In this document: piece after piece, positions 1-10,999 of the stretch | How positions within the stretch are numbered: the stretch's first letter is position 1 | How the letters are laid out: each line of letters begins with the position of its first letter | Origin: Lactarius indigo | Lineage: Eukaryota > Basidiomycota > Agaricomycetes > Russulales > Russulaceae | Assembly (NCBI GenBank): GCA_025766275.1 | Contig: JAFKAC010000035.1 | Location: 1-64,000, forward strand | Reading direction: 5' to 3' | Length of the DNA: 64,000 nt | Position numbers and translations under genes: made by a program | The notes under the pieces: model-generated | The model's input: the letters and a program-made list of their open reading frames with translations, nothing else | Database searches by the model: none | Told to the model about the DNA's origin: nothing

Positions 1-930
1 GTGGTCCTTGGACCCACACCCGTAACACTTGCCTTGCATGTGTTTTTGATAGTCTTGCCGGGTCTTTCCGCCGGATGCGGGCTTGCTCGTACCGGATCCC
101 TGCTGACGTGATGCGTCAACTTGCATCGCGTCTGGATCGGACGGCTTGCCTGCAGGCAAGATCGATTGGCTGGACGAACCGCCCTTCTTCTCCGAGTCCC
201 TCTGTCTCAGTCGCTGATCCAGCGATTGTGAGACCTGCTTGAGGTCGTCGAAGTCGACGTGGGCCTTGTCCGTCAAGGCAAGAGCGTCTTTTACGCGGTC
301 TGAGAGACCGTCATAAAAGCGGGTGCGGAGGTCTTTTGACCATCCAGTCTGTCCAGAGTACTGTTCGAACACGGATCGGTACTCTGCAACCGATCTGCGG
401 CCCTGTTTTGTCTTCTTCAGCTGCTCCCTCGCTGTTTCAGTAGTGTCGAGGGGTGAGAACCGTCGGTTGAACTCTTTGACGAACTCGTCCCAAGAGCTAC
501 CGAACGGGATATTATTTGACTGAAGTTGTTCGAGGTAAGGGAGAGCCCATGACTTGGCTTCCCCTTCCATAAGGTTGAGAACCACCATAATCCAGCGGTC
601 TTCTGCCCGGAAGTACATGCCCTGGGCCGGGTCCCAGGTGTTCATAGCGTCCTGCTGTGAGCCTGCCCAATTATGGAAGGCTGCAAGGAAGTGACGGGCA
701 TCTGTAGAGTTGCCTTTCCCATCCCAGGCTTTGGGACGGGCCACTACTTCCTTGTGTTTGGTGCTGGGCTTGGCCGCGGTTGCTGAAACTTGTGCGGTCA
801 AGTCCGTGACCTTTTGTGTGAGTATGCCGACTACTTGGCCTAAATCGCTTATAAGGCGCAAGCAGTCGTTGAGAGTTGGGGGCGGAGCAGGTGCTGTTGG
901 TGTGGGAGGGGCGGCGGCGGCGGCGGACAT
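1..930 (-). CDS. Ty3/gypsy retrotransposon Gag (partial, runs off left edge)
   Basis: An uninterrupted minus-strand frame of 310 codons starts at the ATG at 930-928 and is still open at base 1. It begins with an Ala/Pro-rich stretch (MSAAAAAPPTPTAP), then a Gag core with the characteristic pattern DARHFLAAFHNWAG, WIMVVLNLMEGEAKSWAL, FVKEFNRRFSPLD and VAEYRSVFEQYS, which is the retrotransposon gag fold of chromovirus-type Ty3/gypsy elements. The last visible residues, CYGCGSKDH, are the start of a CCHC zinc knuckle, as in the nucleocapsid part of Gag. The start codon lies only 17 bases inside the adjacent LTR, so the leader is very short. Gag packages the element RNA; pol is expected beyond the left edge. 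No stop or frameshift is seen in the visible part. Confidence 0.9.
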   Translation of the reverse strand, partial: MSAAAAAPPTPTAPAPPPTLNDCLRLISDLGQVVGILTQKVTDLTAQVSATAAKPSTKHKEVVARPKAWDGKGNSTDARHFLAAFHNWAGSQQDAMNTWDPAQGMYFRAEDRWIMVVLNLMEGEAKSWALPYLEQLQSNNIPFGSSWDEFVKEFNRRFSPLDTTETAREQLKKTKQGRRSVAEYRSVFEQYSGQTGWSKDLRTRFYDGLSDRVKDALALTDKAHVDFDDLKQVSQSLDQRLRQRDSEKKGGSSSQSILPAGKPSDPDAMQVDASRQQGSGTSKPASGGKTRQDYQKHMQGKCYGCGSKDH

Positions 931-947
931 CCTATCTAATTCGTCTT

Positions 948-1708
948 TGTAGCGGTATGACTTATCGCTTACAACTAGACCAAGGTGAAAGTTAGTGAAC
1001 TGAACTGGTGCACACCCAAGCCTAGCGTGGAGACAAGTCACGCGCCGAACGTACAGGCACAGCGGAGAGTAGACACACTTGAGGTCTTTATGCAAGACCA
1101 AAGGTCAGGTGATCATGCTGTGGCACGCTGAGTGGAGAACCAAGAGGACAAGTTTAACATTGGGGAAGTAAGGGAAGTACAAGAGGATACGCACCTGAGT
1201 GGAGAACCAAGAGGACAAGTTGGTTCCACTCAGGACGCTACATGAGGGTTTATATACTATGCTGCGGCTGAGATCGAATTACTACTGAACCTTGTTACTA
1301 AAGGTATGTAATAGTAATGAGTCAGACGCTGACGCGTCGTGTCTAATAATAGCGTTATCTTATTGTGCTGACTGATGCGCAGTCAGAACAGTGACGTGTC
1401 CTTATCTATGAGTCACAACCCTATAACAACGTAGTCTAGAACTGTCTAGAACCTTCCCTGCTTATCGTCCAATGAGAAACTACTATACTAATGAGGAAAG
1501 TGACCTAAAGAGGTAACATCCAATAAGGAAGTTACTATCCCAGGGTCACGTGCTTGTGGGTGCACATGTTGGCATCACGTGACTAACCATCTTATCATAT
1601 CTAATGATAAGGACTTGGATGTTTGACACAACGTTGGAGGCTTATATCTTCGCCGAATAAATCCATAAAAATACGGAAAAATAAGGTGAAAATGGAGCGT
1701 CCGTGACA
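948..1708 (-). repeat. LTR 1 of Ty3/gypsy element (761 bp)
   Basis: This stretch matches 3043-3818 nearly base for base over its whole length. It starts TGTAGCGG and ends CCGTGACA, the TG...CA ends expected of an LTR. It lies directly upstream of gag on the minus strand, so it serves as that element's 5' LTR. On its other side, the minus-strand sequence just before it is purine-rich (GAGGAAAGAAAGAGACAAG), which looks like a polypurine tract. It can therefore also be the 3' LTR of the element to its right. Confidence 0.88.
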
Positions 1709-3042
1709 GTCTTGTCTCTTTCTTTCCTCGTACTTTTTGATCGACTCCCGTCTGTCTTCGATAAGGCGAAGCTGTTCGTCTTCGTCGAAGTCGTCCCAGT
1801 TGTCGAAGTTCTTGATCCACTCTTTTTCTTCTTTAGAGAGGATCGTTCTGTACTTGGACGTTACTCCTGTGGGATACTGAGCTTGAGCCTGAGCTGCTCT
1901 CTGTTTCCCTTTGGGAGCTATCGTGGGAGTGGACGGATGGGGGAGGAGAAAGTTCGGGGACTAGTGCTGCCGCAAAGGCGATCAGCTGAGGGACGGTGAA
2001 AGGGGTGCCTGCCACAAGGCCGAAGGCTCCGTGAAGTTCGAGAAGGGCGAAGCGGAAATCTCTATCGTAATAGATAGCGCGGACGTATGCTTCCGCGTCG
2101 TTTTGTGGCTCCGCTTCTAGAGAGAAAAGGTAATGTACTTCTTCACCAGCAAAAACTTCTTGGTGGTGGATTACCGGGGGTGCTAGGGGGTCGTCAACGA
2201 GTGTCTCGTTGGAGGAAGAATGCGCCGAGTGGTAGGAGTGCTCCGAAGCTGCTGTCGGAGTTGGAGATGCGAAACGAGGTGAAGGGATTGGGTCAGAGGA
2301 CGATTGACCTGCTCCCTGAACGTGTAGCGATGCCGAAGCAGAGGCTAAGTTTGGAGTGAAGTATGATCGTGGGGGTGATGGGGGCGCTGGGACAGGGAGT
2401 ACTGTTTCCTGTCTCCTCCGAAAGATACGTTGAAGACGTTGACGAACGTTCGCAAATATGCGAGGCAGTTTGGAAAATAAAAAAGGTGGTAATATGTGAC
2501 GACGTGTTACGACGACCGCGAAGCGCTAAGTCGAAGGTGATTGGAGAGTCCGATCAAGCGAGACCAATACACAGTGGTATTTCACACTGCGCGAGGCTGC
2601 GGCGATAACGGAACACTCAGGAATGGGGTAAGGATATGTGTAGAGCCACAAGGCTGTCTGCCTCAGTCTTCTCGACCTGTTGGCTGCCTCTCACGCCGAA
2701 GCGCTCTCAAACTTTTCTGTTTACTTCGCGTACAGCTGTCGCAGGCTAGGCCTGGCAGGCTTCTCTTCCACTTGCAGCTTATCTGGCGTGGTGACCAGTT
2801 CTGCAAGCAGTACCCAAACGTTCTACTGATGACCAGATAGAACGCCTATAGGCAAGCACAATCTATGCCGACTTTACGGACAATAGAGTTGTACCAAGAT
2901 AGCGCAGATTCTGCGTACGAAGGTCCACAGGCAAAGAGTGAGGTGGATAACACAAGGGACTTGTGGTCGTCAACCACCTAGAAGGGAAATAGAAAAACGC
3001 CGGTAAGAATGAAGGGGCGTGTGAAGGAAGAACTTGTCCTAA
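1709..3042 (-). mobile_element. Internal region between two LTRs, with 3' end of a retroelement ORF
   Basis: The 1.3 kb between the two LTRs reads on the minus strand as the 3' end of an element. From about 2520 down to 1833 there is one open frame (Ser/Pro-rich, then EAYVRAIYYDRDFRFALLEL and VAGTPFTVPQLIAFAAALVP). From about 1890 down to 1709 a second frame continues with an acidic/basic helix (KEEKEWIKNFDNWDDFDEDE) and runs into the LTR. The two frames are offset, which suggests a frameshift, and no start codon is seen in the first. No RT, integrase or protease motif is present. I do not recognise the protein. A remnant of a deleted element is the simplest reading. Confidence 0.6.
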
Positions 3043-3818
3043 TGTAGCGGTATGACTTATCGCGACAACTAGACCAAGAAAGGGTGTAAGTGAACTGAAC
3101 TGGGAACACGCTCAAGCCTAGCGCGGAGACAAGTCACGCGCCGAACGTACAGTCACTGCGGAGGGTATGCACACGTGAGGTCTTTATGCAAGACCAAAGG
3201 CAAGGTGATCACGCAGTGGCACGCTGAGTGGAGAACCAAGAGGACAAGTTAACATTGGAGAAGTAAGGGAAGTACAAGGGAAATACGCACCTGAGTGGAG
3301 AACCAAGAGGACAAGTTGGTTCCACTCAGGACGCTACATGAGGGTTTATATACACTGCTGCGGCTGAGTTCGAATTACTACTAAACCTTGTTACTAAAGG
3401 TGTGTGTAATAGTAATGAGTCAGACGCTGACGCGTCGTATCTAATAATAGCGTTATCTATTGTGCTGACTGATGCACAGTCATTAACGCTGACAGAACAG
3501 TGACGTGTCCTTATCTATGAGTCATAACCCTATAACAAACGTAGTCTAGAACTATCTAGAATCTTCCCTGCTTATCGTCCAATGAGAAACTACTGTACTA
3601 ATGAGGAAAGTGACCGGGGGAGGTAACATCCTTTAAGGAAGTTACTATCTCACAGTCACGTGCTTGTGGGTGCACATGTTGGCATCACGTGACTAACCAT
3701 CTTATCATATCTAATGATAAGGACTTGGATGTTTGACACAACGTTGGAGACTCGTATCTCTACCAAATAAATCCGTAAAAATACGGAAAAATAAGGCAAA
3801 AATAGAGCGTCCGTGACA
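3043..3818 (-). repeat. LTR 2 (776 bp), partner of LTR 1
   Basis: Near-identical copy of 948-1708 with the same TGTAGCGG start and CCGTGACA end and a few small indels. Both contain the shared block with ACCAAGAGGACAAGTTGGTTC and the AATAAATCC...AAATACGG block near the right end. It is in the same orientation as LTR 1, giving the order LTR-internal-LTR-gag on the minus strand. The flanking bases of the two LTRs do not give a convincing shared target duplication. Confidence 0.88.
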
Positions 3819-3897
3819 ATCCGGAGAGTGAGGAACACACAGTACGTACTATCGGACACTTATCACAGTGTTCCCTCCATTACCGACCACTCATATG

Positions 3898-4115
3898 ACA
3901 TGCCCCAGCTGGCTTCGACCTCCAAGAACACCAAGGAACTCGCCCCCTCACCGGACACTGCTCCATCCATGGTTGAGGTAACCAAGGTCTGGGAGATGGT
4001 GTCTCATCTTCGTGCACACCTCATAGAGCGTCAAATAGCCCTTCACGACGGTCTGGAAGCTGAGAAAGCGTTTACAGATAAGCTGGATGAGTTCATGGCC
4101 AGTCTTCCAGAGTAG
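3898..4115 (+). CDS. Small hypothetical ORF beside LTR 2
   Basis: Short frame from ATG at about 3900 (MPQLASTSKNTKELAPSPD) ending DKLDEFMASLPE and a stop at 4115. Its middle (VWEMVSHLRAHLIERQIAL) would form an amphipathic helix. It lies just outside LTR 2. I do not recognise the family. It could be the first exon of a longer gene or a chance frame, because the next 800 bases show only repeats. Confidence 0.25.
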
Positions 4116-4239
4116 TAAAGTTCATAGCTGTAGTCTACCTTGTGAATCTACTGTTCCTCCTCAGGTTTTGGTCACTTCTGTTGGGGTGATTGCAGCATAT
4201 GATGTGACCATATTCAATCAGATGATATTTACATACCAT

Positions 4240-4760
4240 ATAGAGCGTCTAGAGATCATTCACCGATTGGCCACAGCACGCATATTCGGACATGACTCGG
4301 AGTCATGTGTCCGAAGGGCGTTTCAGCTGGAGTCATGAAGGCAGACTGCACCTCTCTGAAATGAAGTGTGTTTTGTTTCATAACCACAAAGCAATCTACT
4401 ATGAAGAATATAGGTGTCTAGAGACCGTTCTCAGATTGACGATGGAACGTATCTTCGGACATCGTTCGGATGTGTTGGTCCGGTGTGCATTCCGTCCGAA
4501 GTCGTGAAAACAGACCGCATCTCTCCAAACTAAATTGTATTGTGTTTCAAAGCCATGACACCAGCCTGTTAAAGTAAGTATAACATGTCTGGACACCCTT
4601 CTCAGATTGACAATTGAATGGATCTTTGGACATACTTCGGACATATTGGTCCGGTGTGCGTTCCGTCCGAAGTCGTGAAAACAGACCGCACCTCTCCAAA
4701 CTAAATTGTATTATGTTTCAGAGCCATGAAACAATACACTGTGAGTATGTCACTGGTCTT
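4240..4760 (+). repeat. Three ~171 bp tandem repeats with GTCCGAA/TTCGGAC arms
   Basis: Three diverged direct copies start near 4241, 4409 and 4580. Each holds a TCTAGAGA-like start, a TTCGGACAT...TCCG core (TTCGGACATATTGGTCCG in the third copy), a GTCCGAAGTCGTGAAAACAG block and a CTCTCCAAACTAAATTGT block. The core motif TCGGACATATTGGTCCG is also the signature of the 81 bp arrays at 5.9-10.9 kb, so the two repeat types look related. They lie upstream of the split gene that starts at 5005. Confidence 0.7.
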
Positions 4761-5635
4761 TCTAAGTATATCACTCCAATACACTTTGTGTTGAAACCTA
4801 TCATGTTACGTGTGTCATGTCAACACACGGATTTTGGAGTCCTCATTTTCTGATCGTTCAATCCACCTACCCTGTATCAAGGTGATATCTCTGGGTCATC
4901 CTCTTGGGGACTTATAAGAGCACTATATATATGCTCAATCATGATCAGTTTGATTTCCTGAATACATTCGACTTCCATACCCTTCAACAACTTTGTCTAC
5001 ACCCATGTCTGAACACTCTGATTCATCTGTTACTCACTCTGGCCAAGACTCCAGACCAATGCCTCCCACTAAGGAGGGGTTTGTAATCACACCACAGGAT
5101 GCAACCATTCTTAGAGGCTATATGGATGACTTTGAGCAGGCTGATACACAGATGAGAAAGAATATTCTGGAGAAGGCTATGGGGGAACTGTATCGGAGGC
5201 AGCCTGCCAACTCTGTGTTTGATAAGAAAGATGCTAGACAGGTATTGATATTCCATGCATGCTTATAAGTCTACTGATAGATATGCTTTACAGAAAATCA
5301 GAAAGTGGTTCTACAACCACTACTCCCCTCCTCATCGTCAGGTTATCAAGTTCACTCGGAGGTGGTCTGCAAGGAATGTCTTCTACCATGAGGATAAGGC
5401 ACACATCACTGTGCTTGCGGAGGAAATGTCCGGAGCTGTGCCTGGAACACAGGAATTCTTAGGTGCACTCCAGGAGGCAACCACTGAGTTATGGAAGAAG
5501 TTACCAATTGAGGAGCAGGAGCACTTTGCGGAGACTGCTAAAGAATGGTCGGACAATGGCCCTCCGAAGGGCATTCAGGCCAAGTAAGTGAAGTCTCACC
5601 ACTCCATGCATCACACTGACTCACCTTCCAGAATG

Positions 5636-5643
5636 GCTTCGGC
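5636..5643. repeat. Left 8 bp target site duplication (GCTTCGGC)
   Basis: GCTTCGGC occurs here directly before the left terminus CACATAATGATC and again at 11133-11140 directly after the right terminus. With one copy the host reading frame is continuous across the join (codons for M-A-S-A-A-I-R). Confidence 0.85.
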
Positions 5644-5776
5644 CACATAATGATCTGCCATGACTTCCATAACTGATGGGCCAACCGACGGTGAGAGTCT
5701 TACATATGTCATGGGCCAGCCGATGTCGGCCGACGCAGGAGATTCCTCCAAAACTCATGGGCCAGCCGATGTCGGC
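5644..5776 (+). repeat. Left terminal inverted repeat
   Basis: Starts CACATAATGATC and matches the reverse complement of 11000-11132, apart from the outermost few bases and scattered differences. It holds two copies of the ATGGGCCAGCCGATGTCGGC motif. Confidence 0.82.
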
Positions 5777-5929
5777 TTGGAGACATTTACTCTGGAGTTG
5801 TGGTCCGAAGGAGTAGATATGGGAGTGCACAGGGATTTTCAGATATCTAGAAATCATTAGTGGAGAGATGGAACTGAAGGAAGCACTCCAAGACCATATG
5901 TGTATAATGGAGTGGGGTGTATAAACATC

Positions 5930-8515
5930 TGCAGGTCCAAGGAAATTGCACATGTTCTGGAGGAGCACATCCAAGATTATATAGGTGTGCCAGAGGGTAT
6001 AAACATGTATGGGTGTCCGAGATATCTCGGACATGCTTCGGACCAATATGTCCGAGATTATATAGGTGTATTGGAGGGTATTAACATGTATGGGTGTCCG
6101 AGATATCTCAGACATGCTTCGGACCAATATGTCCGAGATTACGTCCACATATTAGAGGGTATTAACATGTATGGGTGTCCGAGATATCTCGGACATGTTA
6201 CGGACCAATAGGTCCAAGATTATATAGGTGTACTGGAGGGTATAAACATGTACTGGTGTCCAAAAAATCTCGGACATGCTTCGGACCAATATGTCCGAGA
6301 TTATGTCCATATACTGGAGGGTATAAACATGTATGGGTGTCTGAGATATCTCGGACATGCTTCAGACCAATATGTCTGAGATTATGTGCACATACTGGAG
6401 GGTATTAACATGTATGGGTGTCCGAGATATCTCGGACATGCTTTGGACCAATATGTCCAAGATTACGTCCACATATTAGAGGGTATTAACATGTATGGGT
6501 GTCCAAAAAATCTTGGACATGCTTCGGACCAATAGGTCCGAGACTATATAGGTGTACTGGAGGGTATAAACATGTATGGGTGTCCGAGATATCTCGGACA
6601 TGTTACGGACCAATAAGTCCGAGATTATATAGGTGTATTGGAGGGTATTAACATGTATGGGTGTCCGAGATATCTCAGACATGCTTCGGACCAATATGTC
6701 TGAGATTATGTCCACATATTAGAGGGTATAAAAATGTATGGGTGTCCAAAAAATCTCGGACATGCTTCGGACCAATATGTCCAAGATTACATCCACATAC
6801 TGGAGGGTATTAACATGTATGGGTGTCTGAGATATCTCGGACATGCTTCGGACCAATATGTCCGAGATTGTGTCCACATATTAGAGGGTATTAACATGTA
6901 TGGGTGTCCGAGATATCTCGGACATGTTATGGACCAATAGGTCCGAGATTATATAGGTGTATTGGAGGGTATTAACATGTATGGGTGTCCGAGATATCTC
7001 GGACATGCTTCAGACCAATATGTCTGAGATTATGTCCACATATTAGAGGGTATAAAAATGTATGGGTGTCCAAAAAATCTCGGACATGCTTCGGACCAAT
7101 ATGTCCGAGATTACATCCACATACTGGAGGGTATTAACATGTATGGGTGTCCAAGATATCTCGGACATGCTTCGGACCAATATGTCTGAGATTGTGTCCA
7201 CATATTAGAGGGTATTAACATGTATGGGTGTCCGAGATATCTCGGACATGTTACGGACCAATAGGTCCGAGATTATATAGGTGTATTGGAGGGTATTAAT
7301 GTTGATAAGTGGCCCGCGCGCACTTAGCGGCTCTAAAGGACTTACAGATATGGACTGCTTTAGATAAGATATATTGGACCTGTAGATTAGATTATATGAT
7401 CTGTACAATCTCGGACTTTGTAGCTTATCTATGACATCATGTACAATGACATCATGTAGAACACTCTGGACATTTCATTGTACTCTTCCCTTTGTTCTCT
7501 TTGAGGCGTTATCTTTATTGTGATGTCACTATGATATCATTCACTTCTAGACTCTCTTTGTACTTTCTGTCCTTGTTCTCAGAACGTCCACTCCTTTGTC
7601 CGTTTGTAGAACAATAACTGCCTTGTAGTACGTGACTAGTGTTACATCCCTTGTATAGTGTCACTCCCAGAAAGTGTATAAGTAGAGTACCATGTACGCT
7701 CCTGGTCCACATCAGTTCTCACTGTTTGTGTGCCAGGTAAGCTCCCTTCCCTCCAATGTATAACATCAGTTCTCACTGTTTGTGTGCCAGACACTCTTGC
7801 TTTACTTTGCTAGACTCCTGTTGCTGCTTTCCAGCCACTCAGTATATCTCACCACAGTCCTCTTAGTCCACTGTGAGTATGCTACTTCTGTGTGCTGTTC
7901 ATCAATTAACATGTATGGGTGTCTGAGATATCTCGGACATGCTTTGGACCAATATGTCCGAGATTATGTGCACATACTGGAGGGTATTAACATGTATGGG
8001 TGTCCGAGATATCTCGGACATGCTTTGGACCAATATGTCCGAGATTGTGTCCACATATTAGAGGGTATTAACATGTATGGGTGTCCGAGATATCTCAGAC
8101 ATGTTACGGACCAATAGGTCCGAGATTATATAGGTGTATTGGAGGGTATTAACATGTATGGGTGTCCGAGATATCTTGGACATGCTTTGGACCAATATGT
8201 CCGAGATTATGTCCACATATTAGAGGGTATTAACATGTATGGGTGTCCAAGATATCTCAGACATGTTACGGACCAATAGGTCCGAGATTATATAGGTGTA
8301 CTGGAGGGTATAAGCATGTATGGATGTCCAAAAAATCTTGGACATGCTTCGGACCAATATGTCCAAGATTATGTCCATATACTGGAGGGTATAAACATGT
8401 ATGGGTGTCTGAGATATCTCAGACATGTTCAAGAGCAATATGTCTGAGATTATGTGGGTATACCAGAGGGTATAAACATGTACAGGTGTCCAAGATATCT
8501 CTGGATGATTAGCCT
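5930..8515 (+). repeat. Left arm: ~24 copies of an 81 bp tandem repeat
   Basis: Direct repeats of 81 bases, each with GAGGGTATTAACATGTATGG, TGTCCGAGATATCTCGGACA (an exact palindrome), TGCTTCGGACCAATATGTCC and GAGATTATGTCCACATATTA. Copies differ by a few bases, with sub-variants (AAAAAATCTCGGACA replacing the palindrome; TATATAGGTGTA replacing ATGTCCACATA). Because 81 is a multiple of three, frames stay open across many units on both strands. Those peptides are artefacts of the repeat. The array is interrupted by a solo LTR at 7300-7904. Confidence 0.92.
7300..7904 (+). mobile_element. Solo LTR (605 bp) inside the repeat array
   Basis: A unique block that breaks an 81 bp unit. It starts TGTTGATAAGTGGC, ends CTGTTCATCA, and is flanked by the 5 bp direct repeat ATTAA (7295-7299 and 7905-7909), which belongs to the unit sequence GGTATTAACATG. 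TG...CA ends plus a 5 bp duplication are typical of an LTR left by recombination. It contains a TATAAGTAG box-like motif near 7678 and a duplicated block with GTTCTCACTGTTTGTGTGCC near 7715 and 7770. Strand cannot be fixed without the internal region. Confidence 0.82.
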
Positions 8516-8889
8516 AGAGTGTCTAGCCATGTGTATGCATTCAGAGACTAGAACCCCATAGATATATTCTGCATGAATTGTTTCCACAGCCAAGGCTCAT
8601 GTATGTGTACTTATTATGTTCTCTCCCATTGTAATGATTACCCCATGTTACTTGATTGGAACATGTACACTTCCTTTATTATTAGTTATTAGTCTAATTG
8701 ATCAGGCACAAAGGACAGTATGTGTCATTTCCATTCATTTCAGAGTATTTAGTAAGTTCTCTTTGTTATGACTTGACACATCCAGTGTCATAGTGTAAGC
8801 TCCACTCAACCATTTCTACACTTGATGACTTCCACAAAGCCTTGAAGTGTTTCCTGCCTGATAAACTCCAGCACACCCACATAATGTAT
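8516..8889. other. Unique centre between the two inverted arms
   Basis: About 370 bases of AT-rich single-copy sequence between the last left-arm unit and the first right-arm unit. No ORF of note and no motif I recognise. It would be the loop if the arms paired. Confidence 0.7.
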
Positions 8890-10860
8890 TGCTCCAGAAC
8901 ATGTCCAAAATATCTTGGACATCCATACATGTTAATACCCTTTAGTATGTGCACATAATCTTGGACATATTGGTCCGGAACATGTCTGAGATATCTTGAA
9001 CACCCATACATGTTTATACCCTCTAATATGTGGACACAATCTCAGACATATTGGTCCGAAGCATGTCTGAGATATCTCGGACACCCATACATGTTAATAC
9101 CCTCCAGTATGTGGATGTAATCTTGGACATATTGGTCCGAAGCATGTCCGAGATTTTTTGGACACCCATATATGTTTATACCCTCTAATATGTGGACATA
9201 ATCTTGGACATATTGGTCCGAAGCATGTCCGAGATTTTTGGACACCCATACATGTTTATACCCTCTAGTACACCTATATAATCTCGGACCTATTGGTCCG
9301 TAACATGTCCGAGATATCTTGGACACATATACATGTTAATACCCTCCAGTATGTGGATGTAATCTCGGACATATTGGTCCGAAGCATGTCCGAGATTTTT
9401 TGGACACCCATATATGTTTATACCCTCTAATATGTGGACATAATCTCGGACATATTGGTCCGAAGCATGTCCGAGATATCTCAGACACCCATACATGTTA
9501 ATACCCTCCAATACACCTATATAATCTCAGACCTATTGGTCCGAAGCATGTCCGAGATATCTCAGACACCCATACATGTTAATACCCTCCAGTATGTGGA
9601 TGTAATCTCGGACATATTGGTCCGAAGCATGTCCGAGATTTTTTGGACACCCATACATTTTTATACCCTCTAATATGTGGACATAATCTCGGACATATTG
9701 GTCCGAACCATGTCCAAGATATCTCAGACACCCATACATGTTAATAACCTCCAGTACACCTATATAGTCTCAGACCTATTGGTCCGAAGCATGTCCGAGA
9801 TTTTTTGGACACCCATACATGTTAATACCCTCTAATATGTGGACATAATCTTGGACATATTGGTCCGAAGCATGTCTGAGATATCTTGGACACCCATACA
9901 TGTTAATACCCTCCAGTATGTGCACATAATCTCGGACATATTGGTCCGAACCATGTCTGAGATATCTCAGACACCCATAAATGTTTATACCCTCCAGTAT
10001 ATCATGATGGACATAATCTCGGACATATTGGTCCAAAGCATGTCCAAGATATCTTGGACACCCATACATGTTAATACCCTCCTGTATGTGGATGTAATCT
10101 CGGACATATTGGTCCGAAGCATGTCCGAGATTTTTTGGACACCCATACATGTTTATACCCTCTAATATGTGGACATAATCTTGGACATATTGGTCCGAAG
10201 CATGTCCGAGATATCTCGGACACCCATACATGTTAATACCCTCCAATACACCTATATAATCTCGGACCTATTGGTCCGTAACATGTCCGAGATATCTCAG
10301 ACACCCATACATGTTAATACCCTCCTGTATGTGGATGTAATCTCGGACATATTGGTCCGAAGCATGTCCGAGATATCTCGGACACCCATACATGTTAATA
10401 CCCTCCAGTATGTGGATGTAATCTCGGACATATTGGTCCGAAGCATGTCCGAGATTTTTGGACACCCATACATGTTTATACCCTCTAGTACACCTATATA
10501 ATCTCGGACCTATTGGTCTGTACCATGTCCGAGATATCTTGGACACATATACATGTTAATACCCTCCAGTATGTGGATGTAATCTCAGACATATTGGTCC
10601 GAAGCATGTCCGAGATTTTTTGGACACCCATACATGTTTAAACCCTCTAATATGTGGACATAATCTCGGACATATTGGTCCGAAGCATGTCCGAGATATC
10701 TCGGACACCCATACATGTTAATACCCTCCAATACACCTATATAATCTCGGACCTATTGGTCCATAAAATGTCCAAGATATCTCGGACACCCATACATGTT
10801 AATACCCTCCAGTATGTGAACATAACCTCGGACATATTGGTCCGGTACATGTCCGAGGTA
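8890..10860 (-). repeat. Right arm: ~24 inverted copies of the 81 bp repeat
   Basis: The same 81 bp unit in reverse orientation, reading on the plus strand ATATTGGTCCGAAGCATGTC, CGAGATATCTCGGACACC and CATACATGTTAATACCCTCC. The copy number is about that of the left arm, so the element is a giant imperfect palindrome. From 10860 to 10990 the unit changes to a shorter CCGAGATA(C/T)...CTCAGA repeat before the TIR. Confidence 0.92.
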
Positions 10861-10999
10861 TCTTCACCATCTGGCCAAGATACATTCTCAGACATGGTTC
10901 TTAGCCATCTGTCCGAGATACATTCTCAGATGTGGTTCTTAACTATCCGTCCGAGATATGTTCTCGGACTCGGAGATATTTATACATTTTGTCCGTCCG

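Noticed and set aside
5900..10900. Many 60-175 codon ORFs with repeated MYGCPRYLGHASDQ or DIISDILVRSMSE
   Set aside because: They are the translation of the 81 bp tandem repeat on both strands; period divisible by three explains the open frames.
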